A stretch of 32,269 nt of DNA from Nitrospirota bacterium (GTDB taxonomy: Bacteria; Nitrospirota; Thermodesulfovibrionia; Thermodesulfovibrionales; JdFR-88). Positions 17,508 through 24,643 of the stretch are shown here, piece after piece. Location of the stretch: positions 1 through 32,269 of the forward strand of contig JAJYLE010000007.1 in assembly GCA_021788025.1 (NCBI GenBank). Direction: 5' to 3'. The notes under the pieces are model-generated. The model ran no database searches. It was not told the origin of the DNA and saw only the letters and a list, made by a program, of their open reading frames with translations. Positions within the stretch are counted from its first letter, which is position 1. The number at the start of each line of letters is the position of its first letter. The translations under genes were made by a program, and so were the position numbers.

Positions 17508-18125
17508 CTACTTATATTTCCTTATTACGGCTGTTACAACACCCGCTATTCTCAACTCGCTTTTCGGTTTTATCGGCTTGAATTTCGGGTTTGCCGGCAT
17601 CAGCCATACGTCTTTGCTCCCCTTCTCTTTTTTAAACTCCTTCATCGTCCATTGCCCGTCCACTTCGGCCACTACAATATCCCCGTTTGCGGGCTGGCGG
17701 CCTTTTTCCACCAATACCATATCCCCCGGCAGTATGCCGGCCCCGCACATCGAATCCCCGGATACCTTCAGCATGAACGTGGCCGGCCGGTTTGTAATCA
17801 GCATCTCGTCCAGCGAAAGGACGTCCGAAAGCTCCTCTTCGGCAGGGCTTGGGAACCCGGCCTCAACCGTGCCAAGCATCCGGAGAGCACCGGCTTTCAA
17901 CTGGTTTTCACCCTTTATCGCCTTCGGGATTAGCCTGCCTTTTGCGTCCCTTGCCAGCAGACCCATATCTTCGAGCTTGCGGGCCAGTTTGAACGCCGAA
18001 TTCTTTGATTTAAACCCGCAGGCCAGGGCTATCTCCGAATAGCTGGGCATCCTGCCTTTTTCCCGGAAAAACCGGGCTATGCGCTGCGCCCCGGCCTTTG
18101 TGCCTGCATCACCAGCCTTGTCCAT
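17508..18125 (-). CDS. LexA/UmuD-like self-cleaving SOS repressor
   Basis: 205 aa from the ATG at 18125; an earlier in-frame start would run through the operator. Residues about 10-70 form a LexA-like winged helix (ARFFREKGRMPSYSEIALACGFKS). Then GTVEAGFPSPAEEE gives an Ala89-Gly90 cleavage site strikingly like UmuD. The S24 protease core follows, with nucleophile S125 (SGDSM) and general base K162 (WTMKEFKK). It should block its own promoter and be cut on RecA-ssDNA filaments. The next gene is a Y-family polymerase, so the protein may act both as local repressor and as UmuD-like partner (inference). Its relation to a genomic LexA elsewhere is unknown. Confidence 0.88.
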   Translation of the reverse strand: MDKAGDAGTKAGAQRIARFFREKGRMPSYSEIALACGFKSKNSAFKLARKLEDMGLLARDAKGRLIPKAIKGENQLKAGALRMLGTVEAGFPSPAEEELSDVLSLDEMLITNRPATFMLKVSGDSMCGAGILPGDMVLVEKGRQPANGDIVVAEVDGQWTMKEFKKEKGSKDVWLMPANPKFKPIKPKSELRIAGVVTAVIRKYK

Positions 18126-18131
18126 GGCAAG

Positions 18132-18161
18132 ATTATACAGTGAACGTTCGTTCACAGTCAA
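18132..18161 (-). promoter_or_regulatory. SOS promoter/operator of the LexA-UmuD/polymerase cassette
   Basis: On the minus strand: -35 TTGACT (18161-18156), an 18-bp spacer, -10 TATAAT (18137-18132). The spacer is filled by a perfect 7-bp inverted repeat (18140-18155, GTGAACG-AA-CGTTCAC on this strand). Inside it is GAAC-N4-GTTC, the SOS box best known from Gram-positive bacteria. Only 6 nt separate the -10 from the ATG, so the mRNA is probably leaderless. Confidence 0.88.
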
Positions 18162-18289
18162 GCAGAGCAAAGAATTGGGGCTGCTTATAGGAAATTCAAA
18201 TTAGCAGGTTATGCCCCGAACCCTGCCTTGAAAACGAGCGCCAAAATGTGCATAGTACAAGAAGCATTTAAGCATCGGAATTTACCCCT

Positions 18290-20272
18290 GTGAACAGAAA
18301 AAAGGAACAGTTTGCATTAGGCGCTTTGTTGCTTGCTTTTATTGGCTTAATTGCGTTATTCCTTTATGCCAAGGCTGTTTACGACCCGAACATCCCCTTT
18401 TTGCCCCATAACTCAAAAGCGCAATGGATTAAATTTCCTTCGCCGCTCAGGACTACCACATACAGAAGTAATTTTTGTCTTTTCTCAAAAGAATTTCAAT
18501 TCACTTCCGGCCAAACGGTACTGCTTAAAATGCGGGCATTTAAAAAATGGGCCCTTTTTTTAAATGGGGCCGAAGTTCGGGCCAGTGATCCGGCCGGGGA
18601 CTGGAAGAAAATTACAACCAATGATATTACCTCTTATTTAAAAGAGGGGCAAAATAACATCACCGTGAGGGTAGACAACATTACCGGGCCCCCGCTGTTG
18701 TGGCTATACACTAAAGGCATATCACCTGAAATTAAAACTGATGAGACCTGGATAGCATCAATTGATAACAGTCCTTATAGTATGGCGGCAATTGCAGATG
18801 ATACCGCCATGCCGGACACTTCATTTCAGCAGCCCCTGCCTTCTCCGTGGGAATCTTTTGCCGGTAAATATCCTGCCCTTATCTCTTTTTTCCTTATATC
18901 TGTCCTGATCTTCATGCTTGTAAATTTTTTGAAAATTAAATGGACAAAACCGGTCCTTTCTCCACACGCGGTGCTGATAATCGCGCTTATATTCTGGTGC
19001 GTTCTATTTTTCAATAATTTATATAAAACCCTGGTGTACAATGGATTCGACGCCAAAAGCCACCTTTCATATGTAGGATATCTCCTTGAAAGGCATTCTC
19101 TGCCACTTGCAGCCGATGGCTGGGAGACCTACCAGCCTCCACTTTTTTATCTGATTACGGCTGTTTTTTTCCTTTTAGCCCGGCATTTGGTTTCCGGCTT
19201 GACGCATGAATTCCTGTTATCTTTCAAGCTGGTGACGTTTGCCGGCGCAATGGGGCAGATTTACCTGGCTTTTATAGCTGCCAGAATGCTTTTCCCGGAA
19301 GACGATAAAAAACAAATGCTGGTAACGGCAATGGCTTCAATCCTGCCTTTTAATATATATATTGCAAACTTCATAAGCAATGAGTCATTGTCTGCTTTTC
19401 TTATAGGCAGTTGCATCGTTTATGTCCTGGGCATTCTTAAAAAGGATTTAAAAGTTTCATCATTCTGGTTTCTGGGAATTCTTCTGGGCCTGGCCTTTTT
19501 AACAAAGGTAACGGTTCTGGTTTTTTTACCGGTGTTCTGCCTTGTCATTTTATATCATGCCTTAAAAAAACAGACCGGCATCATAAAAATGTGCAGAATT
19601 TACCTTGCGATTTTTCTGCCCATGATTGCCATTTCAGGATGGTTTTATTTCAGGAATTGGCTTCATTACGGCAAACTCATAGTCACAAACATGAACAAAT
19701 CGCTTGGTTTTCTTTGGTGGCAGGACCCGGGATATCATACTTTGCAATACTACACCAGTTTTGGAATGTCCTTTGAGAGGCCGTTCTTTTCAAGCTTCCA
19801 CTCTTTCCTTGACGGGATTTATTCAAGTCTCTGGGGCGATAGCATGTTTGGAGGGTCAGTCGCATACCTGCCAGGGCCTCAATGCACACCTCCGCCGCCG
19901 TGGAATTATGGATATATGAATTTAATATTTATTCTTGCGGTCCCGGCAACTGTGGCTATATTGATAGGGTTATGGCGGCTGCTTGAAGGGGCCATAAAAG
20001 AGATGAATGCCGGCTTTCTTTTGCTGGTTTGCTCTTTTACCGCCATGGGGGCCTCTATTATTTACTTGAGCTTGAAAGTGCCTTCTTTTGCAATCGTTAA
20101 GGCGCACTATGGATTGGGCCTGTTAGTACCGGTTTCGGTTGCCTGTGCCATCGGGATTGATTTTATTGACGAGCAACTCAAAAAGAGAAAGCTGCCGGGG
20201 GCCAGGGCCATTTTATTCGGATGGCTTGGGACTTTTGCAATTACAATATTTTTCTCTTTCCTGATAAGGTAA
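18290..20272 (+). CDS. GT-C membrane glycosyltransferase with extracytoplasmic jelly-roll-like N-terminal domain
   Basis: 660 aa from a GTG start without a clear ribosome site. One N-terminal helix (about 8-27) leads into an exported beta domain of about 150 residues: KAQWIKFP, LKMRAFKKWALFLNGAEV, DITSYLKEGQNNITVRVDN. This resembles the galactose-binding-like domains of glycosidases. From about 195 there are ten or more membrane helices. FDAKSHLSYVGYLLERHSLPL and TYQPPLFYLI match the DxxxH...QPPLYY pattern of ArnT/PMT_2-type GT-C enzymes. It likely uses a polyprenyl-phosphate sugar donor; acceptor unknown. Base composition is visibly AT-richer than that of its neighbours, suggesting later acquisition. 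Confidence 0.72.
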   Translation: MNRKKEQFALGALLLAFIGLIALFLYAKAVYDPNIPFLPHNSKAQWIKFPSPLRTTTYRSNFCLFSKEFQFTSGQTVLLKMRAFKKWALFLNGAEVRASDPAGDWKKITTNDITSYLKEGQNNITVRVDNITGPPLLWLYTKGISPEIKTDETWIASIDNSPYSMAAIADDTAMPDTSFQQPLPSPWESFAGKYPALISFFLISVLIFMLVNFLKIKWTKPVLSPHAVLIIALIFWCVLFFNNLYKTLVYNGFDAKSHLSYVGYLLERHSLPLAADGWETYQPPLFYLITAVFFLLARHLVSGLTHEFLLSFKLVTFAGAMGQIYLAFIAARMLFPEDDKKQMLVTAMASILPFNIYIANFISNESLSAFLIGSCIVYVLGILKKDLKVSSFWFLGILLGLAFLTKVTVLVFLPVFCLVILYHALKKQTGIIKMCRIYLAIFLPMIAISGWFYFRNWLHYGKLIVTNMNKSLGFLWWQDPGYHTLQYYTSFGMSFERPFFSSFHSFLDGIYSSLWGDSMFGGSVAYLPGPQCTPPPPWNYGYMNLIFILAVPATVAILIGLWRLLEGAIKEMNAGFLLLVCSFTAMGASIIYLSLKVPSFAIVKAHYGLGLLVPVSVACAIGIDFIDEQLKKRKLPGARAILFGWLGTFAITIFFSFLIR

Positions 20273-20520
20273 CTCCCTTAAAGTCTATGTTTGCACCGTG
20301 ATTTCCTCTGCCATGTTCATCATCCGCTTCCCGTGAGGCTGAAAGACAATCATAGTGGTTTTGAAACATGCCAGCCTCTGCACAAAGAATGCTGCCAGGC
20401 GGAGTCTATCCCCGCGCTAGAGAAGGCGGGTGGTTGTAGTAGCAGACCACCCTGAATATCACCTCGTACTCTTTCAGGAGGGATGGATCACCTCCAGTTT
20501 GTATCTGATATAATCCAAAA
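20273..20520 (+). other. Structured non-coding stretch before the response regulator
   Basis: 248 bp with several inverted repeats: GAGGCTG/CAGCCTC (20335-20341, 20372-20378), CCCGC/GCGGG (20411-20415, 20426-20430), GGGTGGT/ACCACCC (20428-20434, 20446-20452) and GGAGG/CCTCC (20477-20481, 20491-20495). The second and third overlap, so they exclude each other. TGGATCACCTCC (20484-20495) equals the 3' end of 16S rRNA. None has a clear U-tract. Confidence 0.35.
20506..20514 (+). promoter_or_regulatory. Extended -10 promoter of the response regulator
   Basis: TGATATAAT is a perfect extended -10 (TGnTATAAT) 6 nt before the ATG at 20521, with no convincing -35. This spacing puts the transcription start at the ATG. 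Confidence 0.6.
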
Positions 20521-21111
20521 ATGGAGATCATGAGGGCGCTGATAATAGAGGACAATCCCGCCGATGCGGCGCTGGTGCGTCAGATGCTGGCCGAAAGCAA
20601 TGCCGGCATCAGCCTTGAATGGGCCGATAGCCTTGCAAAAGGGCTTGAGCGCCTGGAGAAAAAAAACCTGGATATCCTCCTGCTGGATCTCAGCCTGCCA
20701 GACAGCCGCGGGCTGGACACATTTTCCAGAGTCCGTGAAAAAGCGCCCACCCTGCCGATCGTGCTTTTAACGGGGCTTGAAGATGCGGCCACGGCTGTAA
20801 TCGCCGTAAAATCGGGCGCACAGGACTACATTGTAAAGGGAGACATGGAAGGCAAATGGCTGGCGCGCTCCATGCGTTACGCAATAGAGCGGAAGATGCT
20901 TGTTCTGGAACTGGAAAGCGCCCTGGAGGAGATAAAGGTATTAAAAGGTCTTGTCCCCATATGCGCCTGGTGCAAAAAAATAAGGGACGACCAGGGCTAC
21001 TGGAGCCAGTTGGAAATATACTTCAAAAAACAGATAGGGGCGCAGTTCACCCACGGCATCTGCCCGGATTGCTTGGCCAAAATGGAAAAAAACCTGGAGG
21101 ACAGGCCCTGA
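20521..21111 (+). CDS. Response regulator: REC domain plus Cys-cluster output domain
   Basis: 196 aa. The receiver domain (about 4-122) has the acidic pair E10/D11, phospho-acceptor D56 (LLLDLSLPDS), T84 and K106 (YIVKG). After a helical linker a short C-terminal module follows. It reads GLVPICAWCKKIRDDQGYW (C148, C151) then HGICPDC (H178, C181, C184), a putative metal-binding cluster. This module is common at the end of bacterial REC and PAS signalling proteins, and its function is not established. No DNA-binding or enzymatic output domain is present, and no kinase lies nearby. The start at 20521 fits a leaderless message; an ATG at 20530 is the alternative. Confidence 0.9.
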   Translation: MEIMRALIIEDNPADAALVRQMLAESNAGISLEWADSLAKGLERLEKKNLDILLLDLSLPDSRGLDTFSRVREKAPTLPIVLLTGLEDAATAVIAVKSGAQDYIVKGDMEGKWLARSMRYAIERKMLVLELESALEEIKVLKGLVPICAWCKKIRDDQGYWSQLEIYFKKQIGAQFTHGICPDCLAKMEKNLEDRP

Positions 21112-21540
21112 TTCCATGCGCTGCGGCCAGTCCTGAATATAATTATTTTTGCTATCCGGTTTACTCATAATTTATTCTCGGAAGTCCGACGTACCAGGCA
21201 GGTGGGGCGGTTGGTGAGTGAGAAGAATTATAAACATTCCATTTCCCTTAATTCGCGCGCTTTATGCGCGACCGCAGGCGAACACCGCCCCGCGAAAACA
21301 AAGAAAACTCAAATGAGAGATTCAGGCATATCGGCGAATGCCGCCGGAAGACTGAACAAGGAAGATTCCGGGCCGGAATAAAGCAAAAACAGCAATTAGG
21401 TGACGCACCAGATAAGCATATAATTATTTGTATAATTTCCCAAGTACTCCGGGCGTCAGGCGAAAACCTCTTGCGGCCTGAACAGGTTTGAGATAGGTAC
21501 TATATACTCAAGGAAGGCAAAAAAGTAAAAGGAGGAGGCC
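21112..21540. other. Gene-free stretch with leader of the unknown gene/trxB operon
   Basis: 429 bp. I find no credible gene; a 75-codon frame at 21264-21491 has no ribosome site and unlikely composition. It has a small GC hairpin (CGCGC/GCGCG, 21256-21260 and 21266-21270), a TATAAT at 21431-21436 and TATACT at 21503-21508 as candidate -10 elements, and AGGAGGAGG just before 21541. No riboswitch family was recognised. Confidence 0.4.
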
Positions 21541-21798
21541 ATGGGGTATTCACCAGTAGCACTGAAGGAAAAAATTGCCGGTATGTACCCTGAAATTGAA
21601 AGAAGCGGCGCGTCGGTAAGGCTGGTCTTTGACGATTCAAAAAACGCCTACCTTGTAAAGATCAGCAAAGGCAGCCATGAGCTCAGCACCTATCTGGAGA
21701 AAAAAGACGCCGATGAGTGCATGGACGGCATAAAATGCGTTTACCTTGGGGTGCAGATCGCCCAGTTTTTAAAAAATTTCGAGGAGGGCAACGGCTGA
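21541..21798 (+). CDS. Small protein of unknown function upstream of trxB
   Basis: 85 aa, not recognised. AAAAGGAGGAGGCC directly before the ATG is a very strong ribosome site. The sequence looks like one small alpha/beta domain: a helix (SPVALKEKIAGMYPEIERSG), two strands (SVRLVFDDS, AYLVKISKGSHELSTYL) and a C-terminal helix (VYLGVQIAQFLKNFEEG). Two Cys (DECMDGIKCVY) are 8 residues apart. It has no signal peptide and no membrane segment. The stop is 3 nt before the trxB GTG, so the two genes are co-translated. A redox-linked partner role is possible but unsupported. Confidence 0.8.
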   Translation: MGYSPVALKEKIAGMYPEIERSGASVRLVFDDSKNAYLVKISKGSHELSTYLEKKDADECMDGIKCVYLGVQIAQFLKNFEEGNG

Positions 21799-21801
21799 TA
21801 G

Positions 21802-22764
21802 GTGAAGGAATGCTATGACGTAATCATTGTTGGTGGAGGGCCCGCCGGCCTGACTGCGGGCCTCTATTGCCAGCGGGCCGCCATGAAAACAGTGCTGGTG
21901 GAAAAAGGGTTGCCAGGAGGGCAAATCGCCATTTCAAAAGAGGTTGAAAATTATCCCGGCATCCAGGGCATAACCGGCTTCCAATTGGCCGAGAACATGG
22001 TCCGCCAGGCGGAATCCTTTGGCCTGCGCATGGTGCAGCAGGAGGTAACGTCGATTGAAACCGGCGCTGGCACACATGCGGTTGGGCTGGCCAGCGGCGA
22101 GGTTTTGCACTGCATCGCCCTTATACTTGCACTTGGCGGCACGGTCAGGAAACTTGCCATACCCGGTGAAACGGAATATCTGGGAAGCGGCGTTTCATAT
22201 TGCGCAACGTGCGACGGCCTCTTTTTCAAAGACAAAACAGTTGCCGTGGTGGGCGGCGGCGACACGGCCGTAGAGGAAGCGCTGTATCTTGCAAAGCTGG
22301 CGAGTAAAGTTTACCTGGTTCACCGGAAAGACGGGCTGCGGGCAGGCAAACTGCTCCAGGGCCGTTTGCAGGCGGAGCCCAAAATCGAACTGGTCCCAAA
22401 CACTGTTCTTACGGAAATTAAAGGGGCAATTGCCGTTGAGTCCGTGGCCTGCCAAAACGTGGAATCCGGTATGAAAAGCGAACTGCGGGTTGACGGCGTT
22501 TTCATATTCATAGGTTATGCTCCCAATAACAAACTTATACCTCCTGGCGTCAGGATGAACGCGCAGGGCTTTGTTATTGCCGGCGATAATTGCGAGACAA
22601 GCGTGCCCGGGATATTCGTGGCCGGGGATTTAAGGCAGAAATTTGCAAACCAGATTGTGGTTGCCGCCGCAGATGGATGCATAGCCGCCCTTGGCGCCGC
22701 GCACTACGTGGAAGAAAAAAAGGCCGGCATTGCCCCTCCGCCATGCGCGCACGATATGGCATGA
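21802..22764 (+). CDS. trxB: Thioredoxin reductase
   Basis: 320 aa flavoprotein that reduces thioredoxin with NADPH. FAD site is VIIVGGGPAGLTAG (about 7-20); redox-active dithiol is CATC (C134, C137); NADPH site is VVGGGDTAVEEALYL with HRKDGLRA. The second FAD contact is GIFVAGDLR near the C-terminus. Length is normal. It starts with GTG at 21802, 3 nt after the small gene; GGAGGG within the previous coding end serves as ribosome site at a longish 13 nt. The last 12 residues (APPPCAHDMA) add a third-type Cys tail not needed for activity. Some members of this family use ferredoxin or NADH; I cannot distinguish them from the sequence alone. Confidence 0.93.
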   Translation: MKECYDVIIVGGGPAGLTAGLYCQRAAMKTVLVEKGLPGGQIAISKEVENYPGIQGITGFQLAENMVRQAESFGLRMVQQEVTSIETGAGTHAVGLASGEVLHCIALILALGGTVRKLAIPGETEYLGSGVSYCATCDGLFFKDKTVAVVGGGDTAVEEALYLAKLASKVYLVHRKDGLRAGKLLQGRLQAEPKIELVPNTVLTEIKGAIAVESVACQNVESGMKSELRVDGVFIFIGYAPNNKLIPPGVRMNAQGFVIAGDNCETSVPGIFVAGDLRQKFANQIVVAAADGCIAALGAAHYVEEKKAGIAPPPCAHDMA

Positions 22765-22778
22765 AAAATTACGCGCAT

Positions 22779-23846
22779 TTAATATTCCGTCCGGTAAAAA
22801 TACTCGCAGGATGTGCACCGCCAGGTTTTGTCCACCTCGCCCCATATCATCTTTTTCCTGCAGACGGGGCAGTTCTTTTTTTTGACCTGCATTTTTGCAT
22901 TTATAGCTGAATACCTCACCACCGATAAGCCAGGTGGGTTTGTAACCGCCTCTGAAGTTTGCGCTACGGCCTGCAATTGGGGTTCAGGCTTGCTTTCAGA
23001 CGCCGGGCCTGCGCTTTCATCGTTGTCTCTGCCGGCGCCGTCTTTTAATTCCTCGAACGCGCAGACATAACACAGCCATTTTTTATCATTCAAAAAGAAG
23101 TTCATCTTGCTTCCGCAATTAGGGCATTTCTTTTGCCATTGCGTATCTGTCCCGTATGGATCTGCGGGTTTTGCTGATTCCGCGGCAGCCGTTTCCCCCT
23201 CGCCAGGCAGACCGTTGCCAGGCACAGGCTGGGCTTTTTCCGGCTGGGCCGGCTGGGAGGGAGCAGCTGCCGTTTTCGGCGTTAACGTTTCCGGGATTTC
23301 CGTTTTCCCCTGGGACAACCCCTCCAGTTTTGCTTTTATCCCGGAGATTTCATCCATGGCCTCTGTAAATATTTTCTCAAGGGACTTTTTGGCCAGGCCT
23401 GTGTCCTTTTCCTTATCCGCCATATCACCAAGGACCTTCTGCTCCTCAGCTTCAAGCCGGGCCAGTTTTTCCATCAGATTCGATTTCTGGTCTCTTATCT
23501 CCTGCACCCTGGATTCCATGGCCTTAAATTCATCACCGCCGGAAAGGGCTGCCATGAATTCATCTTGTAAAGTTTCCAGTTCCTCAAGCTGGTTGGAGGC
23601 GGCCTTAAGCACATCCTGATGGTTTACTTTCGATGCTGCGGCAAGCGTCTTAATTGCGGTCTTATACCTGAGCTTCTCGTCAGGGATTACATCTTCAAGC
23701 AGGTCCAGTATCTCGCGGAATTTACCTAATATCTGGTCCGGGCCTGCGGCTATTTTCCTTATCTCCCCGTCAAGCCCGGGGATTTCCATATTATTTCCCC
23801 TGAGCCTTGCAAGGAGCCCGTCCACTTCCTGGGGCTGGAGTTTCAT
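22779..23846 (-). CDS. Coiled-coil protein with two C-terminal zinc ribbons, function unknown
   Basis: 355 aa. Residues about 1-100 are helical, and about 105-178 form a clear coiled coil (EFKAMESRVQEIRDQKSNLMEKL and on). A Pro/Ala/Glu-rich linker (185-235) follows. Two treble-clef or ribbon-like modules come last: C241-x2-C244...C259-x2-C262 and C326-x2-C329...C344-x2-C347, each with the spacing K-W-x-C. There is no signal peptide or membrane segment, so it should be cytoplasmic. GGAAGG lies 7 nt before the ATG. It is convergent with trxB and its promoter carries a CRP-type site. I do not recognise the family as a whole. Confidence 0.85.
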   Translation of the reverse strand: MKLQPQEVDGLLARLRGNNMEIPGLDGEIRKIAAGPDQILGKFREILDLLEDVIPDEKLRYKTAIKTLAAASKVNHQDVLKAASNQLEELETLQDEFMAALSGGDEFKAMESRVQEIRDQKSNLMEKLARLEAEEQKVLGDMADKEKDTGLAKKSLEKIFTEAMDEISGIKAKLEGLSQGKTEIPETLTPKTAAAPSQPAQPEKAQPVPGNGLPGEGETAAAESAKPADPYGTDTQWQKKCPNCGSKMNFFLNDKKWLCYVCAFEELKDGAGRDNDESAGPASESKPEPQLQAVAQTSEAVTNPPGLSVVRYSAINAKMQVKKKNCPVCRKKMIWGEVDKTWRCTSCEYFYRTEY

Positions 23847-23911
23847 TCAGCACCTTCCGGCATCATTTTTCTGCTCTTAACCGTTATGCTATCTCTTTCC
23901 GGCAGAAAAAC

Positions 23912-23929
23912 TTGTGATGCTGATCACAA
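23912..23929. promoter_or_regulatory. CRP-type operator
   Basis: TTGTGA-N6-TCACAA, perfect half-sites of the CRP consensus, in the divergent region between the coiled-coil gene and the cupin gene. Its centre (23920.5) falls 41.5 bp before the start predicted from a TAGCAT -10 (23891-23886) of the minus-strand gene, the class II activator position. It does not match the FNR half-site TTGAT. Confidence 0.7.
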
Positions 23930-24037
23930 TTTGGTCTTTCAGAAATAACGGCCGGAGGCGGCCCGCATTGATTGTAAAAAGAATACCTGATAAAAATTTA
24001 ATATATGAAGTGAATCGCTGGTTTTTTGGGAGGACAT

Positions 24038-24343
24038 ATGGAAAACACCGCGGTGAAATACGATAAGGAATTCAAGGTCCTGTTAGGAAATTCCAGGGCT
24101 CAGGCGGCGGAGATGGTAATTGCGCCAGGCAATTCCGAAGGCGGCCCTGAGAACCGGCACGAAAGCAGTGATCAGTGGCTTTATGTTATCTCCGGAGAGG
24201 GAGAGGCGGTTGTAAACGGCGAAAAAGTGCAATTAAAAACCGGCAGCCTTGTCCTTATCGAAAAGGGCGCACGGCATGAAATAAAAAATACCGGACGGGA
24301 GACATTAAGGACGCTTAATTTCTACGTGCCGCCGGAATATTAG
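24038..24343 (+). CDS. Small cupin-domain protein
   Basis: 101 aa single-domain cupin. The start is the ATG at 24038 with GGGAGGACAT before it; a TTG 12 nt upstream is less likely. Motif 1 is reduced to NRHESSDQWLYVISGEGEAVV, with one His and a Gln/Trp where the second His and Glu usually are. Motif 2 is GSLVLIEKGARHEIKNTG with its His. Metal binding is therefore uncertain, and the substrate is unknown. It lies downstream of the CRP-type site (about 117 nt from ATG to its centre), so cAMP-type control is possible. It is convergent with the small acidic gene pair. Confidence 0.9.
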   Translation: MENTAVKYDKEFKVLLGNSRAQAAEMVIAPGNSEGGPENRHESSDQWLYVISGEGEAVVNGEKVQLKTGSLVLIEKGARHEIKNTGRETLRTLNFYVPPEY

Positions 24344-24360
24344 AAAACCTGGCGTATTTG

Positions 24361-24543
24361 CTAGAGGACCACTGTTTTTTCGATCTTCTCCAGGATGGCC
24401 TTCACCACCAGTTCCTCCCGTTTAAGCGGGGGCTTGGTTTCGTGGCTTTCGGTCTTGTATATCTCTTCCCTCAAGTCCGAAAGATAAATCTTCAGCGCAC
24501 GGGCCAGTATCTCTTTTTCTTCGTCATCAAGATGCAGTGTCAT
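24361..24543 (-). CDS. Small acidic helical protein, paralog of the next gene
   Basis: 60 aa from the ATG at 24543, which has GAGAGGAG 7 nt upstream; a longer frame to 24588 has no such site. The protein is almost all charged helix: DDEEKEILARALKIYLSDLREEIY, then a Lys/Pro hinge and REELVVKAILEKIEKTVVL. It aligns over its whole length with the 61-aa protein encoded 100 nt upstream (EEKxIL, YLxDLxEEI, SxET, KREE/RREE, xxILxKI). Function unknown. Soluble, with no Cys or signal peptide. Confidence 0.8.
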   Translation of the reverse strand: MTLHLDDEEKEILARALKIYLSDLREEIYKTESHETKPPLKREELVVKAILEKIEKTVVL

Positions 24544-24643
24544 GGCAGGCTCCTCTCGTTCACGTTGCAAGCAGCAAATTGCAAACAAGTTAATTCCATT
24601 GAAATTTTATCTTCTGCTTGCTCGCTTGCCGCTTGCCTGTTTT
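24544..24643 (-). repeat. Spacer between the paralogs with GCTTGC repeats
   Basis: 100 bp containing three GCTTGC units (24616-24621, 24624-24629, 24631-24636) and an inverted partner GCAAGCAG near 24565-24575 that can pair with CTGCTTGC. It probably folds as an mRNA hairpin between the two genes, perhaps tuning their relative expression. Confidence 0.45.

Noticed and set aside
20484-20495. Fragment of a 16S rRNA gene
   Set aside because: Only 12 nt match the 3' end; the flanks do not resemble helix 45 or upstream rRNA sequence.
21264-21491. 75-codon frame in the gap before the unknown gene/trxB operon
   Set aside because: No ribosome site, very Arg/Lys/Gln-rich, overlaps candidate promoter elements.
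23912-23929. FNR site
   Set aside because: FNR half-sites are TTGAT-N4-ATCAA; here the half-sites are TGTGA-N6-TCACA, the CRP type.
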